Part shown: in pieces, positions 1-9,620 of the stretch | Numbering within the stretch: the stretch's first letter is position 1 | How the letters are laid out: each line of letters opens with the position of its first letter | Assembly: GCA_003427395.1 (NCBI GenBank) | Contig: BFEA01000261.1 | Span: 1,853,611-1,887,093 of the forward strand | DNA: 33,483 nt | DNA from: Chara braunii | Lineage: Eukaryota; Streptophyta; Charophyceae; Charales; Characeae | Reading direction: 5' to 3' | The notes under the pieces: model-generated | Told to the model about the DNA's origin: nothing | Database searches by the model: none | The model's input: only the letters and a program-made list of their open reading frames with translations | Position numbers and translations under genes: made by a program

Positions 1-62
<62 letters not shown>
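1..62. repeat. (AG)n microsatellite at window edge
   Basis: Uninterrupted AG dinucleotides from the first base; the tract probably continues outside the window. Confidence 0.98.
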
Positions 63-64
<2 letters not shown>

Positions 65-900
65 CACTTTTCCGTTATGATGGGTGGATTTGATTTCAAG
101 GTAAGTTGTGTTTGCTCTGAACTTTGTCGCAATGTTTTGACAATCTGACTATTTTTGGTTTCTTCCCCTCTCTGCAATCCAATCATTGAATCCCATTCTC
201 CTTGATTGACCAGCTGATGATACTCCCGCGGAAATGGATGGATGAAAGGTTCTTCCCACAAATGGAAGGAAGATGTTGTGTAAACTGCCTACGTATGTAC
301 CAGTGACGGGAACGGTGCCTGGGTGATAGCCTTTAGTTATTCCTTTTGCATGAGGCAAAGAACAGCCAAAATAAATAGAAGGGGATATTGTGTGTTCGCC
401 CCTCGAATGTGGTATTTCCTGATTTGCCCCTCAATGATGCACCATTCATTCACTAGTCTTCCAGTGGCAGTACCTATTTACCAAATATCCATTGTGTCGA
501 TTGAACACAGCCTCTTTCGGTGTGCCCCTTCCTGTGCCGGGTCAACTTTGCCAGACGCCCCTGCAAATGTGGCAAAAAAATTGTGCATGCAACTTTTCTG
601 GCCTGGGGATAGGAAGCTGCGGGGCATGTCACAAAGTTGTGTGGTGGTCCAGTGGGGGCCTCCCACAAACATTGCACTCTGGCAGCGACTGCAAGCAGTT
701 TTCCAGCTTTGAGGGGAAATCAGTAAACACCACATCTTGGAGGGGCAAAACACATTTTTAACCAAAAAATGAAAAGAAAAGGAAAAAGACGCAATTGACC
801 CTCGCTTCCTGTGCACGATGACTAGTATGACCAGTTTGTACTGCAAAATATGTCAGAAAATATAACCCTATATAAAACAAATATAGAAGAAAAAAAAAAA
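63..900. other. No recognisable gene; short GCCCC motif recurs
   Basis: Short ORFs occur on both strands but none has family character. Between about 385 and 760 the motif GCCCCT or its complement recurs in a context (TTTGCxxAxxGCCCCT) like that in the 25495-25690 stretch. I see no exon with good splice sites. Confidence 0.5.
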
Positions 901-912
901 CAAGTAACAGTT

Positions 913-1038
913 GAGGGCATACTCGCGCCAGAACTTTATTCGACTCTGCCGTGGACGTAATTGCAGTCAGCTACTTCCAGGACAGGCCCTAGTTGCGGTC
1001 AGGTACATCCACGAAAGTCCTAGTGTGAGTATGCCCTC
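913..1038. repeat. Foldback element (MITE-like)
   Basis: GAGGGCATACTC at 913-924 is perfectly inverted at 1027-1038. Similarity continues inward with gaps (CGTGGACGTA on the left, CGTGGATGTA in the complement of the right arm), so the 126-bp stretch can fold as a long imperfect hairpin. No target duplication is obvious. Confidence 0.6.
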
Positions 1039-1113
1039 GGTCCTTGAGAACTGAATAAAAAAAGGAGCGGGACTCCTACGACCCTTCTTTCTGGCACCTA
1101 TTTGGTGAATGGT

Positions 1114-1142
1114 GTAATTACTAATTACTAATTAGTAATTAC
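1114..1142. repeat. Perfect 14-bp-arm AT palindrome
   Basis: GTAATTACTAATTA is followed by a single C and then its exact reverse complement, giving a 29-base near-cruciform sequence. Confidence 0.9.
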
Positions 1143-1164
1143 TTTATGTACGTTTTTACCGTGA

Positions 1165-1720
1165 CGCAGGTCCAGTATGTTCGTTGTTCTTGCTATCTGT
1201 TTGTTACCATAGATAGCTACTGTACTGCATTGTTACTTCAGTAAATTAGTAAACCACATAGTCGATGTACTGTGTCTAAACCCTAAAGTTACTTATCCCT
1301 ACGCAGCAGAGCAACTGTCTGTTCATTGATTCATTGACTTCGCTCTATCTAGTTGTTGCCATATACTATAGCGGTCGTTCTGTGTTTTTACCTTAGTAAA
1401 TCGCATAGTTACTGTACTGCACCTACGCCCTAAACCCTGAGCAGTAGTGCAACTGTCTGCTCATTGCTTCAATCTGTCTACTATTTGTTATTTGTTACCA
1501 TATACTATAGCTACTTTACGGCATTGTTACCTCAGTAAATCACATAGTTACTGTATTACCCCTAAGGCTTAAACCCTAAACCCTAGACCAGTACAGTAGC
1601 TGTATGTTTATTGCTCTTACTATCTGTTGTTACCATATATACTATATATCGACTGCACTGGATTGTTACCTTGGTAATGACACAGTTACTGTATTGCACT
1701 GTCCGCATGCAACTACCGTA
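1165..1720. repeat. Satellite-like tandem repeat, ~135-150 bp unit, four diverged copies
   Basis: The anchor GTTACCATATACTATAG and its variants recur at about 1203, 1355, 1494 and 1628 (spacings 152, 139, 134). Each unit also carries a form of GCATTGTTACCTCAGTAAAT, then CATAGTTACTGTA, then one or more CCCTAAA heptamers, then CAACTGTCTG..CATTG. Copies differ by many substitutions and small indels, so the array is old. The embedded CCCTAAA heptamers match the plant telomere repeat. Confidence 0.8.
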
Positions 1721-2420
1721 GGTATGTTCGATGTAAGTACTTGGAATCACCGGTTTGTTTCGAGCTATTTTTTCGTTCCGGCGCGGCGGTTAGCTAGCCT
1801 GCTGCAAAAAATCGCGGACTGGACCTGCCGGACAGAAAGGCTGGTGTCGCAAGGCGCGAATCGCATGCCGCATCAGCTCGGGCCAGGACTTAGTTGTGCA
1901 TTGAAAATCCGCTTCGGGAAAAACCGGATTGGATGGACTGATGGTTTACTGGTGGGCATTATTCACACATAAGGCAGCAACTTTTTTTTTTTTTTTTTTT
2001 TTTAACCATGTCCTTGATTCAGAGAGAGAGAGCCTTTCTGGTCATGCATGTGTTTGTGAAATAAAAAGGGAGAGGAGATTGGGTGGATGGCTCGTGCAGC
2101 TTCTTACCGCATAGTTTCACATTTATCGCGCAGTTGAGCTTCTTCACCAGCGAGCGTTTCTGCTGTCTGTCAAAACCAATTCCACAGGAACACCATGTGT
2201 TATAAACTTGCAGATTAGAAGAATCATCTATCGGATAATTGATTGTAGTTTGTAGCTTTAGGCAGATGGGCTGGCGTAGGAGCAGGAGTAGGTGGGTACT
2301 ACCGTTAGGCCAGCCAGCATTAGGGGTGAGCTCCACTGTCTGGGTGCAGAGCAGGTAACGCTAAAAGCAGATAAGTGCAGTTATTTCCAATAGCAAGAAA
2401 CCATCAGGCTGGGGTCCCGC
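1721..2420. other. No gene seen; poly(T) tract
   Basis: Contains a poly(T) run at about 1982-2003 and a short AG run at 2021-2030. Short ORFs here have no recognisable family features. Confidence 0.5.
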
Positions 2421-2422
2421 AG

Positions 2423-2507
2423 GAACAGGAGCTACTGGTTTGGTTTTGTAAAAATCGAGACATGCGACACCTCAGGATGGCGTTCCGCACTGAAGAGAAC
2501 GGCCACG
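2423..2507 (+). CDS. Possible exon with PR/SET-like ELLVWF motif
   Basis: The sequence GTCCCGCAG precedes an open stretch that reads EQELLVWFCKNRDMRHLRMA and reaches a GTAATG donor after a further RTEENGH. The ELLVW(F/Y) core followed by a basic or acidic helix resembles the C-terminal end of PR/SET domains (PRDM-type N.QELLVWYC). Only one short exon-sized stretch is visible, and the upstream SET core motifs are not found nearby. This may be chance or a fragment of a long-intron gene. Confidence 0.22.
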
Positions 2508-3400
2508 GTAATGGGAAAGTCAGTGGTCCAAACTTTGGGTGGAATGAGCTCCGCTGAAAGGGTGTGCACTGTGCAGACATGTCACTGCCCACGAAGCGAA
2601 ACAAATCAACCAAAAACTTCGTGACGAAAAGGATGTGGAAGTGCCGGTAGCAGGATGCAGCAAAACAATGTGTACTTACTACTTCGCGGCGTTTGCGCCA
2701 TAATTTTTTTGACATGCAGAATTTTTATTTTTTTTATCTTGCTCACATTTTCCCCAGAAAGATCAGCACTTAGTATACATCCCTGATTCTTTTCAGAGAT
2801 TCCGAGCGTGAAGAATTCCCAAAGTTGGGGCAAAATTGTGTGAAAAGCCACCAAGCACCTGCGCCTGAGACCCCGACCACCCGTAAGCAGGGGTAGTTGT
2901 AGTTTAAACTGTTTAGTTGAATTTAATTCTCCATTTTGGAGACGTAGCAGCCGCCTGTAATGGCAGTCCATGTCTGCCCTCCCTTACATGTCTGGAGGTT
3001 GTCAAGTGGCCTGTTCAGGAGCAGACAATTGGGTTTCCCAAAAATCGGCCCATGACCGTACTTTGCCAGGATTTTTGGAAGCATACAGATTTGAGTCATC
3101 ATCCAAAACTGAAAATGTGGAAACAACGAGTTGGGCACTCCCCCTTGATATTTCTGATATCCATTATGGGAATACCAATGCTTTTCACACAGTGGAATCA
3201 ACCCGTAGTTGCTGTTTTTGGGCCCTCATGGCTTCTTTTTTTTTCCTGATGTAAGGATTGGGTGATTTAGGCACCTGATGCCTTCCTTGGATGTGGTAGC
3301 CATGTCCACAATTTCTGGATCTGCTTGTAAAAATAAAAAAAACTATAGTTACTTTTCTTCTTTTTCTCTTTTTCCTTTTTTTCTCAAAGCATCAGGTAAC
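2508..3400. other. No gene seen
   Basis: Contains T-rich runs at 2704-2740 and 3235-3245 and several short overlapping ORFs with no recognisable motif. Confidence 0.45.
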
Positions 3401-3404
3401 AAGG

Positions 3405-4095
3405 TCAACTACCATGGCAGTAAGCGAAAAGTGTACTGCTTATTTCCAAACTACCGTTGTCACCCAAATAGAACACCCCGCCTTACGTCCTAAGTGAAAG
3501 AGCTGTCAGCGCCCAAAAGGAGTGCTTTCCAGTCCCATGGCCAATTGACTCCTGTGCTAAATTGATGCCAGATGCGGTCCCACCATCACTATGTCAGCAC
3601 AGCGCCCGAGCTTTGAAGGAACAGGCGCTCTATTGTTTCCCTACGTCAGTGGTGGGAGAAGTTTTCCTGGCAGGCTTTGCACCAGGGGAGGGCCAAACCC
3701 TTTGTTCCAGGGAGGAGTGTTTCAATCAGCCAATCGTTTGCTGGCAGACAGCGATGGCAGATCTGCCATTGAGGTGAGGCACATTTTGCGGGATGTTCTT
3801 GAGTTGTCGGAACCAGTGGATGTGGCGAAGACTATGCCGACTAATGTTGAGCCGGCGCATCAAACGGTCGATGAGAATGGCCCTCACATCAACCGGGGGG
3901 CCGGACCATGCCATATGTGGCTTTGACAACGAGGGAATGGAGCGTGTGCGGTTTACCGGGCTGTCTTCGACAAAGGGAGGGCCACTGCCATTCTCCATGG
4001 TCCAGGGACGGGGCTGCAAGTGGGGTGTCTGGACAATAGGCATGCCAGCTGGACCCGTCCGAGGATTTCAGAACCCGGATGCAGTGAAGATGGCA
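3405..4095 (-). pseudogene. LINE 3' fragment (zinc-binding tail), copy 1
   Basis: Read on the minus strand, this stretch contains in order EWQWPS..RRQPGKP, then VDVRAILIDRLMRRLNISR, then, after a frameshift, WQICHRCLPANDWLIE, PWCKACQENF and RRETIERLFLQ. The C-x2-C, C-x2-C and RRETIExxFLQ pattern is that of the zinc-binding region downstream of the reverse transcriptase in plant LINEs. The homologous plus-strand fragment at 4190-5180 has the same order of motifs. Several stops and frameshifts show it is dead. It faces copy 2 head-to-head, with about 90 bp between them. Confidence 0.75.
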
Positions 4096-4189
4096 TACTA
4101 GAAAATCCTAGAAACTCTACGGCTTGTTCTAGAGAATTCTCGTAATTAGTTTCTCCTAAGCCGGTTTGTCATTCGGTGCATTCCTAGAA

Positions 4190-5180
4190 AGTGCCTTTCT
4201 AGTGCTAAGCAAATACACACCAGACCAGGTAGAATGGCAACCACTAGGTCACCTCCACCGCATCAGACTACTGCGTGCTAAGGACACAGTCAACTAGGTT
4301 GCATTCCACCCGGAAACCCCACTGGCAGCACTAGCCTTAGACCCAGAGGAATGGAAATGGCTCTCTCCCAACAAGAGACAACCACAAAAGCCCCGAAAGC
4401 TCCAGGCCCTCACCATAAAGAGCACATATCAAATGATTAGACCCAAGGTGGATGTGCGAGCCATCCTTATTGACCGTTGGATGCGGCATTTGAACCTTAG
4501 CAGAGAGAGCCTCCATAGCATCAAATGGTTCGAGAGGATGATGGAGCGACCAGCGAAGTTTGCCTCTCTGTAATGACAGATCTGCCACCGATGCCTGCCA
4601 ACAAATGATTGGTTGATCGACCACTCATCGCTGGAACAGAAGGGCACGGCCCTCCCCTGGTGCAAGGCCTGAAAGGAAAACTACCCCGACCACAAACGCA
4701 GGGAAACAATCGAACATATATTCCTGCAATGCCCGGGAGCAGTGCTCACCTGGCGCTGGCGGGAGCGCATCTGGCGCTAACTGGGCACCGAGACGGACTG
4801 GCATGGGAGTGGAAAGCCCTCCTCCTGGGCACCTGGCGCCCCACACAGTCAACCACCTTTACAGAAATTCTCTCTTCCACTTGGGAAGAAAAACGGTACT
4901 GTGGACACTATGGTGGTGGTAGACATGTGTGCAAAACTTAGAGCACGTCCGAGTCAATGGGTCGAGGGGACGGACATGGTACGAGAGTTCATCCAAACAG
5001 AGTTACAAGCCCAATGGGCACATACCAGATCCAAGATGGCACACTTCACGCAATATAAATACGCCCAAAAAAGCATCCAACAACTGGCTGGGGGGAGAAC
5101 AAGGTGGATGGAGGATGGCACATGTGAGCTGGCCAGGAGGAGAAAGGGGAGAAGGAGAGGAGGGTTTCAGAAGAAAGGAT
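4190..5180 (+). pseudogene. LINE 3' fragment (zinc-binding tail), copy 2
   Basis: The plus strand reads DPEEWKWLS..KRQPQKP, VDVRAILIDRWMRHLNLSR, QICHRCLPTNDWLID, PWCKA, then ETIEHIFLQCPGAVLTWRWR, AWEWKALLLGTWRPTQ and finally an Arg/Lys-rich C-terminus near 5150-5180. The H-x3-C of EHIFLQC with the preceding CxxC pairs matches the LINE C-terminal zinc finger. In-frame stops after FASL and in the codon following PWCKA, plus at least two frameshifts, mark it as a pseudogene. Endonuclease and polymerase are absent, so it is strongly 5' truncated. Confidence 0.8.
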
Positions 5181-5562
5181 AACACACTTACCTTTCATGA
5201 TTGGGCCCAGATCAACCCCACGATCCCACTGAAACCCCCCACCGATTTTCCAGATCTGTTCCCCCCCCAGCGAACGCATCACAGATCTACAATGGTATGG
5301 CACACAGGGTAACTAGGGTTCAGGGTTTAAACCACCAGTACACGCCCCCAGCCTTGCAGCAAAACAAACTTGTCGCCACAAGGAAATCTCGGGGCTCGGG
5401 GGAGGCCAGGTAGAGCGACGGGAAAAAGAGCTCGTGGGCCCACTGGAAAAGGACGCTGGACTACAAGTCCTCGTACTGGTTTGTTTCCATATGTGAAAAC
5501 AAAGGTGGGGAACAAAAAAAACTACAGATGGAAAGAAAAGAAAAAAAAACATCAAAAAGAAT

Positions 5563-5654
5563 GCTGGCACCCGTTGAAACAGGTGCCTGCCTCGTTTCTG
5601 GAGGCCGACAGGTCTCCAGAAACGAGGCAGGCGCCTGTTTCCACGGACACCAGC
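5563..5654. repeat. Long near-perfect hairpin inside the TTAA element
   Basis: Arms 5576-5603 and 5614-5641 (28 nt each) pair with one G-U/A-C type mismatch around a 10-nt loop (5604-5613). Pairing extends outward to about 5563 and 5654 with four more mismatches, for roughly 41-nt arms. The core arm includes GCCTCGTTTCTGGAG. It could be transcribed into a foldback RNA, but nothing shows expression. Confidence 0.85.
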
Positions 5655-6273
5655 TGTATCAACCGGAGACACTTGCTTACCTCTTTCTTTTGTTTGTTTT
5701 GCTGAATTTGCACCCGTTTTGAGGAAAGGTACAGGTGCAGTTTGAGAAGGGCAAGCCCTGCCTGGTTGGCAGATTCAGATCCCCGTCCCACTTCCTTTTT
5801 TTTTTTTTTTTTCCCTTACTGCAAACTCATGGCAACGCTTTACTAAATGGATCTGGCTGCAATTACAGCCAGACGTGGTTGAATCTGATGGCAATAGGGC
5901 CAGCATGCTGTTGTGTCTTTTACCATGGAATTGGGCTGCACTTACGGCCAGATGCATCAAGCCCGTGATGTTGCTTTGAAACTCCCTGCCACTGTACCCG
6001 CCACTGCACTAATTTGGGTGCAGAGGCTGCACTGCGCCCTTCCCTGCTGGCAGGGCAACAAGAAAAAGGGAAAAAAAGAAAAAAAGAGAAACCAAACTAC
6101 TTACGTCTTTATCTGTTGTTGCCCTGTTGTATCTGTTTTGCAGGAAAGGCCAGATACATGGGTGGGCTTGCAGGAGAGTTTTGCAAGGGGGGGCCGGACG
6201 AGTGAAAACAATGGCCTCTTGTTTGTACCATCTGCTGGCAGCAGGTGCAGCACTCAGTCCGAGAAAGGCTGGT

Positions 6274-6312
6274 ACCGGTACCACCCTCAATTTTCCAAGT
6301 GGTGGTACCGGT
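6274..6312. repeat. 12-bp inverted repeat
   Basis: ACCGGTACCACC (6274-6285) is exactly inverted at 6301-6312 with a 15-base spacer, inside the 1,047-bp TTAA element. Confidence 0.8.
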
Positions 6313-6377
6313 TGCTTCCAGGCTCGGCAAAATTGAAAATTCAGGCTTGTACAGATAGCCTTGGGTGTACTGGTGGT

Positions 6378-6917
6378 TTAAGGGAAGACAGGAAGAGACC
6401 CGAGATTTAGAGGAGGAACTTGCCTCAGATCAGAGGTGATGCTCCAGGGAGGGTCAGCGGTAGACAGACAGTGTCCGGTAACGAGGCCAAGATCTATAGG
6501 AACAGCAGCCAAGACGCAGAGGGTAGGAGGAGAGTCAATGTCGTTCTGCAGATCTTGAGCCCAGGGAGGTCTCTGGTCACAGATAACAATGGACAGGGGC
6601 CAATCTTCTGAGAGCTCAATCTGAGTTCGCAGCTCGTCAGGGGTGCGTTTTATACCCCTGGGTCAATTTCGTCGTCCCTCATTCTACCGGTCGTCCATTC
6701 GGGTCCAAACGGTAGTTGGAAGGATGGTGGATTTGCTGGGGCCCCAATTCATGGGGAAGTTGGGGAACGCCCGGGCAGTTGTTGCTTGCGGAGGAGTGGT
6801 AGCTGCCCTTAGGAGGCTGAGGAGGCCGCGGTCCTTGAGTTTAACATTTTGAAATCGAATCTTGAATAGACGGGCACTTCGAATAGACCACGTACGTGTT
6901 GTATTCGAAAACAACAC
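6378..6917 (-). pseudogene. Decayed ORF of unknown family next to TTAA insertion
   Basis: One minus-strand frame is open from 6917 to 6378 apart from two stops (around 6684 and 6663). Readable pieces include ARAFPNFPMNWGPSKS, PDELRTQIELSEDWPLSIVI and PTLCVLAAVPIDLGLVTGH. The composition is protein-like (proline and acidic residues well mixed), but I do not recognise the family. The frame ends exactly at the TTAA that borders the transposon, so the insertion may have cut it. It could be a fragment of another retroelement polyprotein or chance. Confidence 0.3.
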
Positions 6918-7042
6918 ATACCTTTTCTATTCGAGTTTCGAAAAGAAAAACTCATAGATTTGATTGAACATTGTCTTTTCTTTTTTTTTGGCGGTTAGTG
7001 CCTGCCCTTGTGCTTGCCGCCACTGCCATGCTGGATGCTGCA

Positions 7043-7046
<4 letters not shown>

Positions 7047-7122
<76 letters not shown>

Positions 7123-7124
7123 NC
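7047..7124. repeat. (CT)n microsatellite with single N
   Basis: About 38 CT units; base 7123 is N, a sign of assembly trouble in the repeat. Confidence 0.95.
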
Positions 7125-7259
7125 TAAGCGCCACAACTACAAACGTTTCCAATTTCATCCGATGGTAGTGCCGCCCCCTACTCATGCGCAAAATGGTGGG
7201 ATACCGAATTTTGCCAGAAAGTACTTATGGACCGTTATGGTAAGTAGTGTGGGATCCGA

Positions 7260-7490
7260 GCCTAAGCCCGAAACCCTGAACATGTCAAATGTGTGCAACG
7301 GTGCAACCCTAAATTATGAACCCCCTTTAGGGTTTAATGTTTAGGGTTTAGGCCCCTAAACATTAAACCCTGAACTCTAAACCCTACTTTCCCTTTCCCT
7401 TTCCCCCCTCCAACCCTAAATTCTGAATTGTGAACCCTAAAGGGGCCTAAACCCTAAACATTAAACCCTGAACCCTAAACCCTACACCCA
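7260..7490. repeat. Degenerate interstitial telomere-type repeat with palindrome
   Basis: Many CCCTAAA, AACCCTGAA and AACCCTAAA variants, with a stretch in the opposite orientation (AGGGTTTAATGTTTAGG at 7329-7345) that is exactly inverted at 7355-7371. A second copy of the CCTAAACATTAAACCCTGAA block lies near 7449. This is the plant-type heptamer, rearranged and mutated. Confidence 0.8.
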
Positions 7491-7640
7491 GAATCCAGAC
7501 GTTGAAACCCAAACGCCATGGTAATAACTTATAAGTTATAAGCACTATCTTTTTTGTGGCAAAAGGGGAAACTTGCACCCAGACCTTTGCAGATTTATCT
7601 GACAGTGACTATGTGCACATTGAGCCAAAATGTCCGCTTT

Positions 7641-7745
7641 CATTGTCTGGCTGTTATTGATAATTGGTATGCGTTCATTGTCTGGGTGTTATGGATAATT
7701 AGTACGCGTTCATTGTCTGGCTGTTATTGAGAATTAGTACAAGTT
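7641..7745. repeat. 35-bp tandem repeat, three copies
   Basis: CATTGTCTGG(C/G)TGTTATKG begins at 7641, 7676 and 7711, each followed by A(T/G)AATT(A/G)GTA(T/C). Confidence 0.85.
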
Positions 7746-7920
7746 ACTATGGTTAGTAGCGTAGTGTGATTATATCGGCAAATAATCCGTTAGTTACTGA
7801 GTTTAATTATGGTTAGTTACTCGGTGTGTCGATTGACCAGAGTCACTGTGCCCCGGTAAGTAATCCGTCACACACCTTTCTGAATGACGCATTCATTTCC
7901 CAACCTCCTGTGAATGGCAG

Positions 7921-8001
7921 ATGAGAACGATATCAGACACCGAGAATCAAATGAATGGAGTGGAGAGAATTTTGGATTACCAACAGAACATTCCGTCTGA
8001 G
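7921..8001 (+). CDS. ABCC/MRP-type ABC transporter, exon before NBD2 linker
   Basis: This 81-bp phase-0 exon lies between TGTGAATGGCAG and the donor GTGCGT. It encodes 27 residues including DTENQMNGVERILDY and ending NIPSE. In ABCC full-length transporters the end of the second membrane domain has exactly this (E.QM..VERI..Y...PSE) before the second nucleotide-binding domain. The Met at the exon start is an internal residue, not the initiator, because the family's preceding helix should lie upstream. The next exon (9431-9547) continues the family alignment without a gap. The protein would export conjugated organic anions or xenobiotics across vacuolar or plasma membrane using ATP. Upstream exons were not found in the preceding 3 kb, which suggests long introns or loss. 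Confidence 0.8.
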
Positions 8002-8196
8002 GTGCGTTGCTCTTTCTCCTCCTCATCCTTACTCTCCTCTCCCTACCCCTTTCTTCCTCCCCTCCTCTCCTTCCTCCTCGTCCCCCTCCTCTTCCTCCTT
8101 TCCCTTCCCCCCCTCCTTCCCTCTATCTTCTTGTCCTCCTGAAAAATGTGTGTATGTGCAGACGTATGCAAGAGGATGACAGACAGCTGCAAGAAA

Positions 8197-8198
<2 letters not shown>

Positions 8199-8274
<76 letters not shown>
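8199..8274. repeat. Compound (GT)n(GA)n microsatellite
   Basis: About 21 GT units run directly into about 17 GA units. Confidence 0.97.
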
Positions 8275-8276
<2 letters not shown>

Positions 8277-8725
8277 CAGGGGGGCGAGGGTTAGAGAGAG
8301 GGAGAGGGACTCTGAGAGAGCTCTGGGAGCCACTACCACCTCCCGTTGTGCCTGCTGATGGAACTACGCTGGAAGCTGGAGACAGTCGTTGTATTACTTC
8401 TCACTTTTGACTCGGCTGCACCCAGTTCTATTGTTCACCTTTTTTTAAGCTTTTTTCTCCCTCCATTTGACTTATCTTTCATGGCTATCTGGAATGAGTC
8501 AGCATGTGTTTGTTTTTCCATGTTATTGGTTGTGCTTTTCCCTAGCAGTCTGCGGATGTTCACTGTGATGAATGAATTGGCGTTAATTGGTCATTATATA
8601 GCTGTGTTTGCAGCAACTTTCAACCTAGATACAGCGATAAGGATCAGGCATTCGATTCAAGCCGGATGCTGCCCCAGTGAATTGGTAGGCACTGGATGCT
8701 GCTCTCTGTCTGCCATCTCTTTGTT

Positions 8726-9110
8726 TCCACATCTGCATCTGCATCTGCACTTGACGATTGACACCCGGATCATGAATGTATAAACTACTATAAAGTTATC
8801 TTCCCGGTGCAGTACAGTCGCAATGAGGGTGGTTTGTGCCTCTCCTTGTGTTCACATCTACATCTGCATCTGCACTTACCCATCGACACCCTGACCATGA
8901 ATGTATACAAGCTATCTTCCTGGTCCGGTGCAGTAGCAATGAAGGCAGTTTGTGCGTCTCCTTGTGTCTGCATCTGCACTCGCCCATCGACACCCTGATC
9001 ATGAATGAATACAAGCTATCTTCCTGGTCGGATACAGTCACAATGCATCTCTCCTCGTTTCTGCATCTGCATCTGCACTTGCCCATTGACATCCGCGGAA
9101 TTCTGTGCAT
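8726..9110. repeat. Minisatellite, ~105-125 bp unit, 3-4 copies
   Basis: CATGAATG(T/A)AT(A) recurs at 8771, 8896 and 9000. Each is followed by AAGCTATCTTCCTGGTC..GCAGTA and preceded by a (CATCTG)n hexamer block and TGCACTTGCCCATCGACA. Variation in the hexamer number explains the uneven unit length. A related single segment is found at 28915-28990. Confidence 0.85.
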
Positions 9111-9430
9111 GTGGTAAGCTTTCGTGACTACCGCCTTCCCCGGAACACAAAGCACCCTCGTCACCTCGTGACTGTTGAATTAAAAAATATCATAAATATG
9201 TGTGTGTTGACAGACAAATTGAAATAATTGAAATAATTAAAATAAACATCAAATAACTACTGAAAAATTGAAAATGCAGACCTTCATGGTGGAATGACTG
9301 ATAGGGTCATGGGGAGTCCCCCCTTTTTCCCTCTCCTCGTCCTACTGATCCCCCGAGTTTCTCCTGCTGAACCACAGTGTGTCGGACTTTTAATCGTCCG
9401 GAACGTTCTTACTGCTGTGAACAATACCAG

Positions 9431-9547
9431 GGCCCCTTTGTTGTTGAAGACAATCGACCTCCCAAGGATTGGCCAAAAGAGGGTGGCATTCAATTCAAAA
9501 ATGTCAGCATGCGGTACCGAGAAGGCCTGCCGCTTGTTCTAAGAGAT
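9431..9547 (+). CDS. ABCC/MRP-type ABC transporter, start of NBD2
   Basis: This 117-bp phase-0 exon (39 codons) starts after AATACCAG and ends at GAT/GTAAGT. It reads GPFVVEDNRPPKDWP, then EGGIQFKNVSMRYREGLPLV and ends LRD. The P-x-x-W-P, G-x-I-x-F-x-N-V and M/L-R-Y-R-x-x-L-P-x-V-L signature is diagnostic of the entry to the second nucleotide-binding domain of ABCC proteins and includes the A-loop tyrosine of RYR. With the exon at 7921-8001 it gives NIPSE-GPFVVEDN, a normal family junction. The Walker A exon should follow in phase 0 but is not visible downstream to the end of the window, so the gene either has a very long intron or is broken. Confidence 0.88.
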
Positions 9548-9569
9548 GTAAGTCACCTTGCCTGCACTG

Positions 9570-9570
<1 letters not shown>

Positions 9571-9620
<50 letters not shown>

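Larger units (their letters stand above)
5331..6377. mobile_element. 1,047-bp non-autonomous DNA transposon with TTAA target duplication
   Basis: The left end reads TTAA then ACCACCAGTACACGCCCCC. The right end reads GGGTGTACTGGTGGT then TTAA. The terminal inverted repeat ACCACCAGTACAC is perfect for 13 bp, and both ends are bordered by TTAA (5327-5330 and 6378-6381). TTAA duplication is the hallmark of piggyBac-type transposition. The same terminus borders the 200-bp element at 21045-21244. No transposase is visible inside; the interior has two strong hairpins (5563-5654, 6274-6312), poly(T) and poly(A) runs and short ORFs only. Alternative: chance pairing of two unrelated family ends. Confidence 0.65.
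8002..9430 (+). other. Intron of the ABCC-like gene
   Basis: The donor is GAG/GTGCGT and the acceptor is AATACCAG/GGC. The 1,429-bp intron holds a TCC-rich pyrimidine tract (about 8010-8140), a compound (GT)n(GA)n microsatellite and a 105-125-bp minisatellite. An ORF at 8346-8783 is uninterrupted but has no recognisable features and lies wholly in the intron. Confidence 0.7.

Noticed and set aside
8346-8783. 145-codon plus-strand ORF
   Set aside because: Lies inside the ABCC intron, runs into the minisatellite, and has no recognisable domain.
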